From: a bacterium
GTDB lineage: Bacteria > UBA6262
Assembly (NCBI GenBank): GCA_028716025.1
Contig: JAQUQP010000001.1
Location: 4,228 to 68,227 of the forward strand
Direction of reading: 5' to 3'
Length of the DNA stretch: 64,000 nt
Positions 35,431-46,377 of the stretch are shown in pieces. Each line of letters starts with the position of its first letter. Within the stretch, counting starts at the first letter, position 1. Below the pieces are notes generated by a model. The model did not search any database. It had not been told where the DNA came from and saw only the letters and a list, made by a program, of their open reading frames with translations. The position numbers and the translations under genes are program-made.

Positions 35431-36438
35431 ATGGTTGATCAAGAAAAACCAGTTTTAGGGATCACGATCGGCGATGTTGCCGGGATCGGTCCTGAAATTA
35501 TTGCCAAAGCCTGTCTGGAACCGGAGATTTACCATCTTTGCCGGCCAATTTTAATTGGGGATATTAAGATTTTCCAGGATTCCAAGCGATTCCCGGTTAA
35601 AAGTTTTTCCGTTAAAGCGATCAGTAAACCCGGCGATGCAGTCTTTGAATTCGGGCGCATCAATATTATTAATGTTGATAATATCAATATGGATGAGTTA
35701 AAGATCGGACAGGTCCAGAAAATGTGCGGTCAGGCGGCAGTAGACTATATCAAAGAGGCTGTCCGGCTGGCACTATCCGGAGAGCTCCAGGGAGTGGTAA
35801 CCGCTCCTATCAGCAAGGAAGCTATGCATCTGGCCGGATTCCTATACAATGGGCACACGGAACTACTGGCTGAGTTGACCAAAACCAGCAAATACGTCAT
35901 GCTTTTGACTGGCGGTACGCTGAAAGTGATTTTATTGACCAGGCATATGGCTCTTAAAGACGTAAGCAAAAATATTAATGCCGAAAAATTAATGGAGGCG
36001 ATTGAACTGGGGGATAAGGGATTAAGGTTTTTTGGCATTGATTCTCCCCGGATTGTGGTTTGCGGATTAAATCCACATACCGGTGAAGGCGGTATCCTGG
36101 GCAATGAAGAAAAAGATATTCTTATCCCGGCGGTGAACCAGGCCAAGAAGAAAGGCTACCATGTTGAGGGGCCGATTTCCAGTGATTCAGCCTTTTATTA
36201 TGCTGCTGGCGGAAGGTATGACCTGGCTATTGCCATGTATCATGATCAGGGAATGATACCGATTAAGTTACTGGCTTATAAGAGAGGCGTGAATATGACC
36301 CTTGGGTTACCTTTTGTGCGTACTTCGCCTTGTCATGGGACGGCTTTTGACCTGGCTGGTAAATGGGTCGCTGATTCAGGCAGTATGCTGGAAGCTTTAA
36401 AAGTAGCGGCCAAAGCCTGCCGTTATGGTGATAAGTGA
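35431..36438 (+). CDS. pdxA: 4-hydroxythreonine-4-phosphate dehydrogenase
   Basis: A 335-residue PdxA of usual length. Diagnostic stretches: GDVAGIGPEI at the start, APISKEAMHLAG, GHTELLAELT, NPHTGEGGILGNEE, and MYHDQGMIPIKLL with the metal-binding histidines. It oxidises 4-phosphohydroxy-L-threonine in the DXP-dependent pyridoxal phosphate pathway. It starts one base after the palindromic element and overlaps rsmA by four bases. Confidence 0.95.
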   Translation: MVDQEKPVLGITIGDVAGIGPEIIAKACLEPEIYHLCRPILIGDIKIFQDSKRFPVKSFSVKAISKPGDAVFEFGRINIINVDNINMDELKIGQVQKMCGQAAVDYIKEAVRLALSGELQGVVTAPISKEAMHLAGFLYNGHTELLAELTKTSKYVMLLTGGTLKVILLTRHMALKDVSKNINAEKLMEAIELGDKGLRFFGIDSPRIVVCGLNPHTGEGGILGNEEKDILIPAVNQAKKKGYHVEGPISSDSAFYYAAGGRYDLAIAMYHDQGMIPIKLLAYKRGVNMTLGLPFVRTSPCHGTAFDLAGKWVADSGSMLEALKVAAKACRYGDK

Positions 36439-37250
36439 AAAAATGGGGCCAAATATTCCTAACTGATAAAAAAGTAGCTTTAGATATAGTCGCCGCATCG
36501 TCTTTGACAAAAAATGACCGGATCATAGAGATCGGACCGGGCCGGGGAGTGTTGACCAAGCTCATTGCCCCCCAGGTGGACCAATTGATCGCTATCGAGA
36601 TCGATCCGCGGCTGGTACAGGAATTGCAGGTAAGTTTAAAGCCATATCCCAATGTCGTGATCGTACAGCAGGATGTTATGAGCTATCAACTGCCGGCCGA
36701 ATTAATGACTGTGCCATTTAAAGTTACGGCCAATGTTCCTTATTATATTACTTCCCCGATCATTTTCCAATTATTGGATTGGCATCTGGCTAATCCGCAA
36801 TTTAGCCATGCCATTATTATGGTCCAAAAGGAAGTTGCCCAGCGGTTGGCTGCCGCCCCTGTTGGTAAAGAATATGGCGTGATCTCGATCATGCTGCAAT
36901 TTTACGCTGATGTAGAGATCATCCGTATGGTGCCATCTAATTGTTTTACCCCGGTGCCGGAAGTCGATTCCGCTGTTATCAAGATAAATTTTTTGCCGCA
37001 ACCGCGGGAAAAAGTGTCCAATGTTGACACTTTTAAGAAAATTGTCAAAGCCTCATTTGCCCAGAGGCGCAAGACCATACTGAATAGTTTAAAGCATAAT
37101 TATGGCCTAGAGGCGAGGCTGCTTGAACAAAGCCTGAAGGAAGCGGGGATAGAGACTGGCCGGCGCGCTGAAACCCTCAGCATCGCTGAATTCGCCCGAT
37201 TAACCGAGGTGATCTATGAATCCCGTAAGACCTCAAAGGACGATCGATAA
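36435..37250 (+). CDS. rsmA: 16S rRNA dimethyladenosine transferase RsmA (KsgA)
   Basis: A 271-residue methyltransferase. KKWGQIFLTDKKVA is the family N-terminus; IEIGPGRGVLTKLI is the SAM motif; NVPYYITSPI is the adenine N6-methylation motif (N-x-P-Y). It dimethylates the two adjacent adenosines near the 3' end of 16S rRNA. GTG start overlapping the pdxA stop (GTGA); the pdxA-rsmA order is conserved in many bacteria. Confidence 0.95.
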   Translation: MKKWGQIFLTDKKVALDIVAASSLTKNDRIIEIGPGRGVLTKLIAPQVDQLIAIEIDPRLVQELQVSLKPYPNVVIVQQDVMSYQLPAELMTVPFKVTANVPYYITSPIIFQLLDWHLANPQFSHAIIMVQKEVAQRLAAAPVGKEYGVISIMLQFYADVEIIRMVPSNCFTPVPEVDSAVIKINFLPQPREKVSNVDTFKKIVKASFAQRRKTILNSLKHNYGLEARLLEQSLKEAGIETGRRAETLSIAEFARLTEVIYESRKTSKDDR

Positions 37251-37325
37251 TAGCTTGTATTTTAGAGCTTGGAGGAGATATATATATTTATCTCTAATAA
37301 GTATTGGTAGAGGAGGTTTAACGGG

Positions 37326-38438
37326 ATGAAAAGCAAAAAAATAACTACTGATTTTTTTATATTATTAATCTTTATGGCGGCTATCACGGTTTGGCTCTAT
37401 ATCAGCCCTAATGACAATGTTTTTTTACATGGCGTTTTCCGTAAATTATTTTATATTCCGATCATCTATGCTGCCTTTAAACTCGGTCCAATGGGAGTAA
37501 CAGCGGCAGCTTTTATTAGTAGTTTTTTCTATATGTTAAGGATATGGCCGCCGCCGCCGCAATTAGGGACCAGTTGGATATTGGACAATGCCCTGGAAAT
37601 TATTCTCTATATTGTTGTGGGATTAACAGTGCATATATTGGTCCAGCTGGAAAATCGGGGCAAGGCAGCTCTGGTAAAGGCCCATCAGGACCTGTTAAAA
37701 AAAGAACAAATGAAATCTAAATTTATTTCCATAGCTTCCCATGAATTCCGTACTCCCTTAACTGTGCTCAATGGCTATATCAGCCTCTTTGAACTCGGCA
37801 TGTTTAAAAACAAAGACGAAGAATTTAAACAAAAGTGCGGCAAAGCTAAGGAAATCATCAATCGCTACCTGCAAACAATCGATAATGTACTGGATATGGT
37901 CAAAACAGAACAAAAAGATAAGCTAGAAAAAAGGGATGATACGAATTTAAATGACCTGATCAAAGAAGTATATGGCGACTTGGAGATCTTCGCGCAAAAG
38001 CGCAAGCAGTCCTTGATCCTAGAGCTTGACCAGAATTTACCATTGGCTAAAATGAACAAACGGGAAATGAACCAGGTGTTAACCAACCTGGTCATGAACG
38101 CGATAAAATTTACTCAGGATGCAGGAAAGATCACGATCAGGACTAAAACGTTCCCGGATAAGATCCAGGCCGAAATTGCGGATACCGGGATAGGTATACC
38201 GGAAAATGAGTTTGAAAATATTTTTGAAAGTTTTTATGAAGTAAAATCTGATGACCAGCATTCGTCCGGAACCTTCGAATTTAAAAGTGGTTCACTGGGT
38301 TTAGGATTAACCCTGGTCAAAAGAATAATCGAAAATTATCAGGGCAAAGTGTGGGTAGAAAGCGTCGTAGGCAAGGGCAGTACTTTCTATTTTACTGTGC
38401 CCTTGGAGAAACCAGAGGGGAAAAATGAGTCAGTATAG
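37326..38438 (+). CDS. Membrane sensor histidine kinase
   Basis: A 370-residue kinase with three or four membrane helices in residues 8-110, including FYIPIIYAAFKLGPMGVTAA (a membrane sensor layout), then a short coiled coil, H-box SIASHEFRTPLTVLNGY, and HATPase boxes NLVMNAIKFT, DTGIGIPENE and GLGLTLVKRI. No response regulator nearby. SD GGAGG before ATG. It overlaps the IscU gene by 14 nt, an unusual operon partner. Confidence 0.9.
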   Translation: MKSKKITTDFFILLIFMAAITVWLYISPNDNVFLHGVFRKLFYIPIIYAAFKLGPMGVTAAAFISSFFYMLRIWPPPPQLGTSWILDNALEIILYIVVGLTVHILVQLENRGKAALVKAHQDLLKKEQMKSKFISIASHEFRTPLTVLNGYISLFELGMFKNKDEEFKQKCGKAKEIINRYLQTIDNVLDMVKTEQKDKLEKRDDTNLNDLIKEVYGDLEIFAQKRKQSLILELDQNLPLAKMNKREMNQVLTNLVMNAIKFTQDAGKITIRTKTFPDKIQAEIADTGIGIPENEFENIFESFYEVKSDDQHSSGTFEFKSGSLGLGLTLVKRIIENYQGKVWVESVVGKGSTFYFTVPLEKPEGKNESV

Positions 38439-38850
38439 CGAAAAAGTAATGGAACATTTCCGTAATCCGCACAATGTGGGCGAGATGGAAAATCCTGATG
38501 GCATCGGGCATGTGGGGAATCCTGTTTGTGGTGATATTATGGAGCTATATATAAAGGTAAAAGATGATGTTATAACGGATGCCAAATTCAAGACTTTTGG
38601 CTGTGGGGCAGCTATTGCTACCAGTTCCATGGTTACGGATATGGTGAAAGGGAAGACCATTCCTGAAGCTCTGGTTATCTCTAATAAAGCAGTGGCCGAA
38701 GCTCTTGGCGGGCTGCCACCGGTTAAAATGCATTGTTCTGTATTGGCGGAACAAGCTCTTAAATCAGCTATCGATAATTACTATAAGAAAATAGGTAAGC
38801 CTTCACCGGTCAATCCGGATGATATATGCGATGAGCACTGCACGAAATAG
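38425..38850 (+). CDS. IscU/NifU-type Fe-S cluster scaffold
   Basis: A 141-residue scaffold with the three cluster ligands in place: Cys35 (NPVCGD), Cys60 (TFGCGAAIATSS) and Cys104 (KMHCSVLAEQA). It receives sulfur from a cysteine desulfurase and passes [2Fe-2S]/[4Fe-4S] clusters on. The matching IscS and an Nfu domain lie 17-19 kb downstream rather than next door. The CDEHC tail adds two further cysteines typical of the anaerobe NifU-like subgroup. Confidence 0.93.
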   Translation: MSQYSEKVMEHFRNPHNVGEMENPDGIGHVGNPVCGDIMELYIKVKDDVITDAKFKTFGCGAAIATSSMVTDMVKGKTIPEALVISNKAVAEALGGLPPVKMHCSVLAEQALKSAIDNYYKKIGKPSPVNPDDICDEHCTK

Positions 38851-38884
38851 CACTCCCGTTAACCTTGTTAAAGTTAAATTCAAC

Positions 38885-38940
38885 TTGACAGGGTTAATTA
38901 TTTATGTTATTGTCTACTTATTAGATAGAGATTATATAAT
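38885..38940 (+). promoter_or_regulatory. Promoter and putative Rrf2 operator upstream of the DUF39 gene
   Basis: -35 TTGACA (38885-38890), 17-bp spacer, -10 TATTGT (38908-38913). Immediately downstream, covering the predicted +1, lies CTACTTATTAGATAGAG followed by ATTATATAAT (38914-38940). The word TAGATAGAGAT recurs at the same place relative to the Rrf2 gene's promoter (41788) and in weaker form before metY (42295). Confidence 0.65.
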
Positions 38941-38966
38941 ATTTATATTTGGAAGGAGCTGGAACT

Positions 38967-40184
38967 ATGGTTAAAACCTATGAAGAAATAAATGAGAAAA
39001 TTAAAAAAGGTCAGGCAGTAGTAGTGACTGCTGAAGAAATAATTGATCTGGTAGCGGAAAAGGGCCTAAAAAAAGCTACCCATGAAGTGGATGTGGTTAC
39101 TACAGGTACTTTTGGCCCGATGTGCTCCAGCGGCGTTTTTTTAAATTTTGGGCATTCTACCCCACGTATCAAATTAGGCGGTGGACATGCCTATCTTGGT
39201 ACGGTACCGGTTTATACCGGTTTGGCCGCCGCTGATGTATATATTGGAGCGACCGCTATACCTGATGATGATCCGCGTAACAAAGTATATCCCGGTGAAT
39301 TTAACTATGGCGGTGGGCATGTTATTGAAGATCTGGTAGCTGGTAAAGACCTGGTATTAAGCGCTACCGCCTATGGGACTGATTGCTACCCGCGTAAAAA
39401 ACTGGAGACCCTCGTTAATATACAAGATATTAATGAAGCCATACTTTTTAGTCCGCGTAATGCCTACCAAAATTATAATTGCGCAGTGAACTTGACTGAC
39501 AGGATTATTTATACATATATGGGCGTTCTGCAGGCTAATCTTGGCAATGCCAATTTTTGCAGCGCGGCGCAATTATCGCCATTGTTGAATGACCCGTTAT
39601 ATAAAACTATCGGTATCGGTACCAGGATCTTCCTGGGTGGCGGTATTGGTTATGTTGCCTGGAATGGCACCCAGCATAATCCGGCGGTAAAACGCAAAGA
39701 GAACGGTGTCCCACAGGCTGGCGCTGGTACTCTTTCGGTGATCGGCGACCTGAAACAAATGAATTCAAAGTACTTAAGAGGTGCCTCTTTCCTAGGATAT
39801 GGTTCCACCTTGACTGTTGGTATTGGTGTGCCTATCCCGATCTTAAATGAAGAGATCTGTCAATATACCGCGGTCCGGAACCAGGATATTTGGTGCCAGA
39901 TCGTGGATTATGGCAAAAATTACCCCAATAATATTCCTGGCAGCCTGGGGGAAGTCAACTATGCCCAACTGTTCAGCGGGCAAATAGAATTCCAGGGTAA
40001 AAAGATACCTGCTGCACCGATATCCAGTTATTCTGCGGCCAGGGAGATTGCGGCAACATTAAAAGATTGGATCAAAAAAGGAAGTTTTGAATTAGCTAAG
40101 CCGGTGCAAAATCTGCCTGGCCCTGCTAACGGGATCGTTTCCAAAATATTAAAAGAGAGACCAGTTGCCCCTACCATTGAATAA
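38967..40184 (+). CDS. DUF39 homocysteine biosynthesis protein (HcyS-type)
   Basis: A 405-residue DUF39 protein. GTFGPMCSSGVFLNFGH, GGGHAYLGTVPVYTGLAAADVYIGA and GGGHVIEDLVAGK are family blocks, with a conserved cysteine in MCSSG. In methanogens and Desulfovibrio, DUF39 together with a NIL-ferredoxin protein makes homocysteine directly from aspartate semialdehyde and sulfide. The NIL-ferredoxin gene follows here. ATG 38967 is chosen for its GGAAGGAG; the in-frame ATG 38949 has none. Confidence 0.92.
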   Translation: MVKTYEEINEKIKKGQAVVVTAEEIIDLVAEKGLKKATHEVDVVTTGTFGPMCSSGVFLNFGHSTPRIKLGGGHAYLGTVPVYTGLAAADVYIGATAIPDDDPRNKVYPGEFNYGGGHVIEDLVAGKDLVLSATAYGTDCYPRKKLETLVNIQDINEAILFSPRNAYQNYNCAVNLTDRIIYTYMGVLQANLGNANFCSAAQLSPLLNDPLYKTIGIGTRIFLGGGIGYVAWNGTQHNPAVKRKENGVPQAGAGTLSVIGDLKQMNSKYLRGASFLGYGSTLTVGIGVPIPILNEEICQYTAVRNQDIWCQIVDYGKNYPNNIPGSLGEVNYAQLFSGQIEFQGKKIPAAPISSYSAAREIAATLKDWIKKGSFELAKPVQNLPGPANGIVSKILKERPVAPTIE

Positions 40185-40189
40185 GGAAA

Positions 40190-40235
40190 GTTTATAATCT
40201 GTGTAATCGCACCAAGAAATCTGGGTAATCAACTT
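40190..40235. repeat. GATTACACAGATT-family repeat (inverse orientation)
   Basis: TAATCTGTGTAATCGC and AAATCTGGGTAATC lie in tandem between the two homocysteine genes, the complement of GATTACACAGATT-type words found at 6490, 40665 and 59236. Confidence 0.55.
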
Positions 40236-40248
40236 GTAAGGAGGAAAT

Positions 40249-40662
40249 ATGGCTATCTGCAGAAGAGTAGTATTAAGATTCCCTAAAAACTTAGTAGAGA
40301 AACCCTTCGTTTATCATTTGGTAAAAGATTACAATTTGCAATTTAATATCCTCAAAGCCCAGGTGACTCCCTCTGAAGAAGGGATTATGTCCTTGGAATT
40401 AAAAGGACAGAAAGACAATTATAATAAAGGTATAGAATTCCTGACTAAAGCCGGAGTGACTATTGAGCAACTTGGCCAAAATATCAGTAAGAATGAAGAA
40501 AGATGTACCCAGTGCGGTTTGTGTCTTTCGGTTTGTCCGACTCCGGCTCTAGCTTTAGACCATAAAACCAGGCAGGTCAGTTTCAACAGTAATCATTGCA
40601 TAGCCTGTGAAATGTGTGTTAAGGTCTGTCCCGTTAAGGCTATGGAAGTGAGATTTGACTGA
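40249..40662 (+). CDS. NIL-domain ferredoxin for homocysteine synthesis (HcyF-type)
   Basis: A 137-residue protein: NIL domain (about 5-78; a small-ligand domain also found in methionine ABC ATPases) fused to a 2[4Fe-4S] ferredoxin with C-x2-C-x2-C-x3-C at residues 86-96 and again at 117-127. It is the established partner of DUF39 in sulfide-dependent homocysteine formation, supplying electrons. SD AAGGAGG. Its adjacency to the DUF39 gene supports the assignment. Confidence 0.92.
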   Translation: MAICRRVVLRFPKNLVEKPFVYHLVKDYNLQFNILKAQVTPSEEGIMSLELKGQKDNYNKGIEFLTKAGVTIEQLGQNISKNEERCTQCGLCLSVCPTPALALDHKTRQVSFNSNHCIACEMCVKVCPVKAMEVRFD

Positions 40663-40664
40663 AA

Positions 40665-40735
40665 AACGATTTCACAGATTTCTTAAGAAAGAGTACACAG
40701 ATTTATTAAAGGATCTATTCAAAAGATTAGAATTT
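40665..40735. repeat. GATTACACAGATT-family repeat
   Basis: GATTTCACAGATTTCTTAAG then AGTACACAGATTTATTAAAG, two degenerate tandem units between the NIL-ferredoxin and cysK genes. Confidence 0.55.
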
Positions 40736-40752
40736 ACTCCGAAGGAGTGATT

Positions 40753-41670
40753 ATGGGTAAACCAGAAATAGCTAAGGATGTTCTAGGGCTGATCGGGAAT
40801 ACGCCTTTAGTGCAGCTTAATAGGCTCCCGGGAGTTGACGACGCCAAGGTGCTAGTTAAAGTAGAATGTTTCAATCCTGGAGGCAGCATTAAGGACAGAA
40901 TTTGCCTGGCCATGATCACTGACGCGGAAGAAAGAGGTTTATTGAAACCAGGCGGAACTATTGTTGAACCAACCAGCGGTAATACCGGTATCGGTCTGGC
41001 TTTGGTAGCTGCGGTCAAAGGTTACCATTTGATACTGACCATGCCGGATACGATGAGCATAGAAAGGCGAAAATTGCTGGTTTTTTACGGAGCGGAAGTA
41101 ATCTTGACTCCGGGTGAAGAGGGAATGAAGGGTTCGATCAGAAAAGCTTCAGAATTGAAAGAAAAGAATGGATATTATATGCCTCAACAGTTCAATAATC
41201 CGGCTAATCCGGAAATACACCGGCAAACTACGGCTAAAGAAATCATCATGGCCACTGGAGGAAAACTAGATGCCTTTATAGCCGGGGTCGGAACCGGTGG
41301 AACTATTACTGGAGTGGGAGAAGTTTTAAAAAAGGATATTTCTACTAATATTAAAATAATAGCAGTGGAGCCGGAGAGCAGCGCTGTGCTGAGCGGGAAA
41401 GAGCCAGGACATCATCATATACAAGGGATAGGTGCGGGGTTCATTCCCCTGGTAATGAATACTAAGATAGTAGATGAAGTAATTACCGTATCCGATGAAG
41501 ATGCTGTGGCTATGGCCAGGAGATTAGCTGCGGAAGAGGGTTTGTTAGCGGGGATATCGGCTGGGGCAAACGTTTTTGCCGCTTTAAAAGTAGCCAAAGA
41601 GCTGGCAAAAGGAAAAACAGTCGTAACGATTTTGCCAGATACCAGCGAACGCTACCTAAGCGTGTTGTAG
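40753..41670 (+). CDS. cysK: Cysteine synthase (O-acetylserine sulfhydrylase), copy 1
   Basis: A 305-residue fold-type II PLP enzyme. Key parts: NPGGSIKDR (PLP lysine), [41 protein letters not shown]. It makes cysteine from O-acetylserine and sulfide. No serine acetyltransferase is in the window. ATG 40753 has GAAGGAG five bases upstream. The Rrf2 gene follows; in Bacillus, the Rrf2 protein CymR binds CysK, which makes this adjacency suggestive. Confidence 0.93.
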   Translation: MGKPEIAKDVLGLIGNTPLVQLNRLPGVDDAKVLVKVECFNPGGSIKDRICLAMITDAEERGLLKPGGTIVEPTSGNTGIGLALVAAVKGYHLILTMPDTMSIERRKLLVFYGAEVILTPGEEGMKGSIRKASELKEKNGYYMPQQFNNPANPEIHRQTTAKEIIMATGGKLDAFIAGVGTGGTITGVGEVLKKDISTNIKIIAVEPESSAVLSGKEPGHHHIQGIGAGFIPLVMNTKIVDEVITVSDEDAVAMARRLAAEEGLLAGISAGANVFAALKVAKELAKGKTVVTILPDTSERYLSVL

Positions 41671-41735
41671 TTATAATCTCCGTAATCTGTACTTAGAATC
41701 CCTGCCTGACGGCAGACAGGCGCGTAATCTTCTTT
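41671..41735. repeat. Degenerate GTAATCT repeat with a CCTGCCTG palindrome
   Basis: ATAATCTCCGTAATCTG and CGCGTAATCTTC flank CCTGCCTGACGGCAGACAGG, a hairpin close in sequence to the CCTGCC/GGCAGG palindrome at 59213. May also act as a weak terminator of cysK. Confidence 0.5.
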
Positions 41736-41749
41736 ATTAAAAATAGTGC

Positions 41750-41778
41750 TTGACAATATTTGAGTAGTATGATATATG
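41750..41778 (+). promoter_or_regulatory. Sigma70-like promoter of the Rrf2 regulator gene
   Basis: -35 TTGACA (41750-41755), 17-bp spacer, -10 TATATG (41773-41778). Confidence 0.75.
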
Positions 41779-41780
41779 TA

Positions 41781-41808
41781 TATTAAGTAGATAGAGATAG
41801 TAGTATTT
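41781..41808 (+). promoter_or_regulatory. Putative Rrf2 operator (autoregulation)
   Basis: TAGATAGAGAT (41788-41798), extended as AGTAGATAGAGATAGTAG, covers the predicted transcription start of the Rrf2 gene, exactly as at 38914-38940. Its position implies repression of its own gene. Confidence 0.6.
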
Positions 41809-41826
41809 ATTGAGAGGAATTAAGAA

Positions 41827-43637
<1,811 letters not shown>

Positions 43638-43665
43638 CCGCAAAAATTAAAACGAGGTGAATAAA

Positions 43666-44604
43666 ATGAGCAGGATTTATGAAGACATAACCAAAACTAT
43701 AGGACATACACCTTTAGTAAGAATAAACCAATTGGCACGAAATAGCACATCCAGCATACTCGTAAAGCTGGAATCTTTTAATCCTTTATCCAGCGTTAAG
43801 GACCGTATCGGCGTAGCCATGATCGAAGCTGGGGAAAGAGCCGGCTTACTGAAACATGATACAGTAATTATCGAGCCGACTAGCGGCAATACAGGTATTG
43901 CTTTGGCCTTCGTAGCTGCTGCTAAAGGATACAGGCTTATCCTGACCATGCCTGAAACTATGAGTCTGGAACGCCGGCAATTGCTGAAAATATTCGGGGC
44001 AGAGCTAGTGTTGACCGAGGGAGCCAAAGGAATGCGCGGTGCCATAGAAAAAGCAGAGGAACTGGCTAAAAATACGCCTCATAGTTTTATGCCGCAACAG
44101 TTCAATAATACAGCTAATCCGGAAATCCACCGAAAAACGACGGCTGAAGAGATCTGGAAAGATACTAACGGGAAAGTTGATTATTTTATTGCTGGTATAG
44201 GTACCGGAGGCACGATTACCGGAGTAGGTGAAGTGCTGAAAAAAAGGAATCCGCAGGTAAAAATAATTGCCGTGGAGCCAAAAGATTCACCGGTATTAAG
44301 TGGAGGCAAGCCCGGAGCGCATAAAATCCAGGGTATAGGCGCCGGATTTGTGCCTAATATTTTAAATACTAAAGTTTATGATGAAATAATCCAAGTGGCC
44401 AATGAAGATGCTGGTAAAGTTGCGCGGCAACTGGCTAAGGAAGAGGGAATATTGGCCGGGATCTCCAGCGGAGCAGCACTGTGGGCTGCCCTGGAAGTGG
44501 CCAAACGTCCTGAGGCGGTAGGTAAAACAATAGTAGTGATTTTACCGGATACCGGGGAAAGATATTTGTCTACGTGGTTGTTCGCAGAGCAAGTCCCTGA
44601 TTAG
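43666..44604 (+). CDS. Cysteine synthase, copy 2
   Basis: A 312-residue second O-acetylserine sulfhydrylase-type enzyme. NPLSSVKDR replaces the NPGGSIKDR of copy 1 around the PLP lysine; [15 protein letters not shown] and [15 protein letters not shown] are intact. CysK- and CysM-type enzymes differ in the sulfur donors they accept. Here the two Gly to Leu/Ser changes at 2-3 residues before the lysine are also seen in ordinary CysK proteins, so they do not settle specificity. ATG 43666 has GAGGTGA; GTG 43657 does not. Confidence 0.9.
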   Translation: MSRIYEDITKTIGHTPLVRINQLARNSTSSILVKLESFNPLSSVKDRIGVAMIEAGERAGLLKHDTVIIEPTSGNTGIALAFVAAAKGYRLILTMPETMSLERRQLLKIFGAELVLTEGAKGMRGAIEKAEELAKNTPHSFMPQQFNNTANPEIHRKTTAEEIWKDTNGKVDYFIAGIGTGGTITGVGEVLKKRNPQVKIIAVEPKDSPVLSGGKPGAHKIQGIGAGFVPNILNTKVYDEIIQVANEDAGKVARQLAKEEGILAGISSGAALWAALEVAKRPEAVGKTIVVILPDTGERYLSTWLFAEQVPD

Positions 44605-44613
44605 GAGTTGTCA

Positions 44614-45789
44614 ATGAGTAAGAAAAATAGTATCGAGAAGGTCGATAAAAAATATTTTAATTTTGCCGAGCCGCCCCATGAGTTGATTCTTGAGTCTGGA
44701 GAGAAGATTGGCCCGATCAAAGTGGCTTATGAAACCTACGGCACATTGAATGAAGGTAAAAGCAATGCTATATTGGTAGAACATGCCTTTTCCGGTGATG
44801 CCCATGCGGCCGGATACTATGAAGGGGATGATAAACCTGGCTGGTGGGACGAGCTGATCGGTCCGGGGAAGGCTCTGGATACGGATAAATATTTTATTAT
44901 TTGCTCCAATGTTATAGGAGGCTGCAGAGGAAGCTCTGGCCCGTCGACGATCAATACGCAAACTAGCAAACCCTATGCTCTCTCTTTTCCCGTTATAACG
45001 ATTGCGGATATGGTTAAAGTGCAAAAACATTTAGTTGACCATTTGGGTATTGCTAAATTACTAAGCGTAATCGGCGGCTCAATGGGAGGAATGCAGGTCC
45101 TGCAATGGGTAGCCTCGTATCCTGAGCATATCCTTTCTGCTATCCCCATAGCTACGACGCTAAAGCACTCCCCCCAGCAGATCGCTTTTGATGAAGTCGG
45201 GAGGCAGGCGGTGATGGCTGATCCGGCGTGGTTAAACGGTAATTATTATGATTTTGGCCAACCAGAGCGAGGATTGGCTGTGGCTCGAATGATCGGGCAC
45301 ATCACTTATATGAGTGATCGGTCCATGGAGGAGAAATTCTCGCGTAAGCTGAAAGAAAAGAACAAGAACTTGAAATTTACTTCTGATTTTGAGGTAGAAG
45401 GTTATTTGAAATATCGCGGCGATACTTTTGTCAAACGATTCGACGCGAATTCTTATCTTTATATAACCAAAGCAATGGACTATTTCGATCTCTCAGGAGA
45501 CAAACTGATCCCAAAAAAGAAAAAACCAGGGATCAGGTTCCTGGTGATCGCTTTTAAATCTGATTGGCTCTATCCGGCTTACCAATCGCAAGAGATCGTC
45601 AAATTGTTGAAAGCGCGCAATATTAATACCACTTATTGCGAAATAGATTCAACCTATGGCCATGATGCTTTCCTGGTCGAGATAGAAAAGGAATCGCACC
45701 TGATCAAACATTTTTTGCGCAGTGTATCCGGCCCGCCTAGACTCAGCGAGGCTGGTGAAAAGGGAGAAGTAAATGAGTATTCAAGCTAA
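44614..45789 (+). CDS. metX: Homoserine O-acetyltransferase
   Basis: A 391-residue alpha/beta hydrolase of the MetX family. The nucleophile sits in GGSMGGMQ (Ser156), with KSDWLYP and YGHDAFL providing the Asp and His of the triad. [16 protein letters not shown] and [12 protein letters not shown] are diagnostic. It acetylates homoserine for MetY or a gamma-synthase. The start is ATG 44614 (TAGGAG upstream). It overlaps metW by 17 nt. Confidence 0.94.
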   Translation: MSKKNSIEKVDKKYFNFAEPPHELILESGEKIGPIKVAYETYGTLNEGKSNAILVEHAFSGDAHAAGYYEGDDKPGWWDELIGPGKALDTDKYFIICSNVIGGCRGSSGPSTINTQTSKPYALSFPVITIADMVKVQKHLVDHLGIAKLLSVIGGSMGGMQVLQWVASYPEHILSAIPIATTLKHSPQQIAFDEVGRQAVMADPAWLNGNYYDFGQPERGLAVARMIGHITYMSDRSMEEKFSRKLKEKNKNLKFTSDFEVEGYLKYRGDTFVKRFDANSYLYITKAMDYFDLSGDKLIPKKKKPGIRFLVIAFKSDWLYPAYQSQEIVKLLKARNINTTYCEIDSTYGHDAFLVEIEKESHLIKHFLRSVSGPPRLSEAGEKGEVNEYSS

Positions 45790-46375
45790 CGGCATTAGTT
45801 TCGAGCACCGGTTGATCACAGACTTGGTCAGCCCTAAATCCACGATCCTGGACCTTGGTTGCGGTGATGGGGAGCTATTAGCTTATTTAGCAAAGAAGAA
45901 ACAAGTGGAAGGCCAAGGTATAGAAATTGATGAGCAAGCTATTTATAAGTGTGTGGCCAAAGGCCTAAGCGTGTTTCATGGCGATCTCGATTCTGGACTG
46001 AGAGACTGGGGCGACCGGTCCTTTGACTATGTGATCTTGAACCAAAGTCTCCAACAAGTGATCTATCCTGATACGGTTTTACAAGAAGCTTTACGTCTGG
46101 GAAAGGAAGTAATCGTGGGATTTCCCAACTTCGTTCATTTTAAAGCCCGTTGGCAATTGGCTTTTTGCGGGCGTGTCCCAGTGACCCCGGCTTTGCCCTT
46201 TGAGTGGTTTAATACACCCAATTTACATTTCCTAAGCTTACTGGACTTTGAAAATTATTGCGCGAAACGGGAGATAACCGTAAAGAAAAAGATCTTCATC
46301 AACGATAGCAGGATCATCAAGTTCTTACCGAACCTGCGGGCAGAAACAGGGATCTATTTGATCAAAAAGGATTAA
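45773..46375 (+). CDS. metW: MetW, methionine biosynthesis methyltransferase-fold protein
   Basis: A 200-residue SAM-methyltransferase-fold protein with [15 protein letters not shown] and [11 protein letters not shown]. MetW accompanies MetX in many bacteria and is needed for its acetyltransferase activity in some. The SD and ATG lie inside the metX coding end, so production is linked. The metX-metW order here follows the common pattern. Confidence 0.93.
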   Translation: MSIQANGISFEHRLITDLVSPKSTILDLGCGDGELLAYLAKKKQVEGQGIEIDEQAIYKCVAKGLSVFHGDLDSGLRDWGDRSFDYVILNQSLQQVIYPDTVLQEALRLGKEVIVGFPNFVHFKARWQLAFCGRVPVTPALPFEWFNTPNLHFLSLLDFENYCAKREITVKKKIFINDSRIIKFLPNLRAETGIYLIKKD

Positions 46376-46377
46376 GC

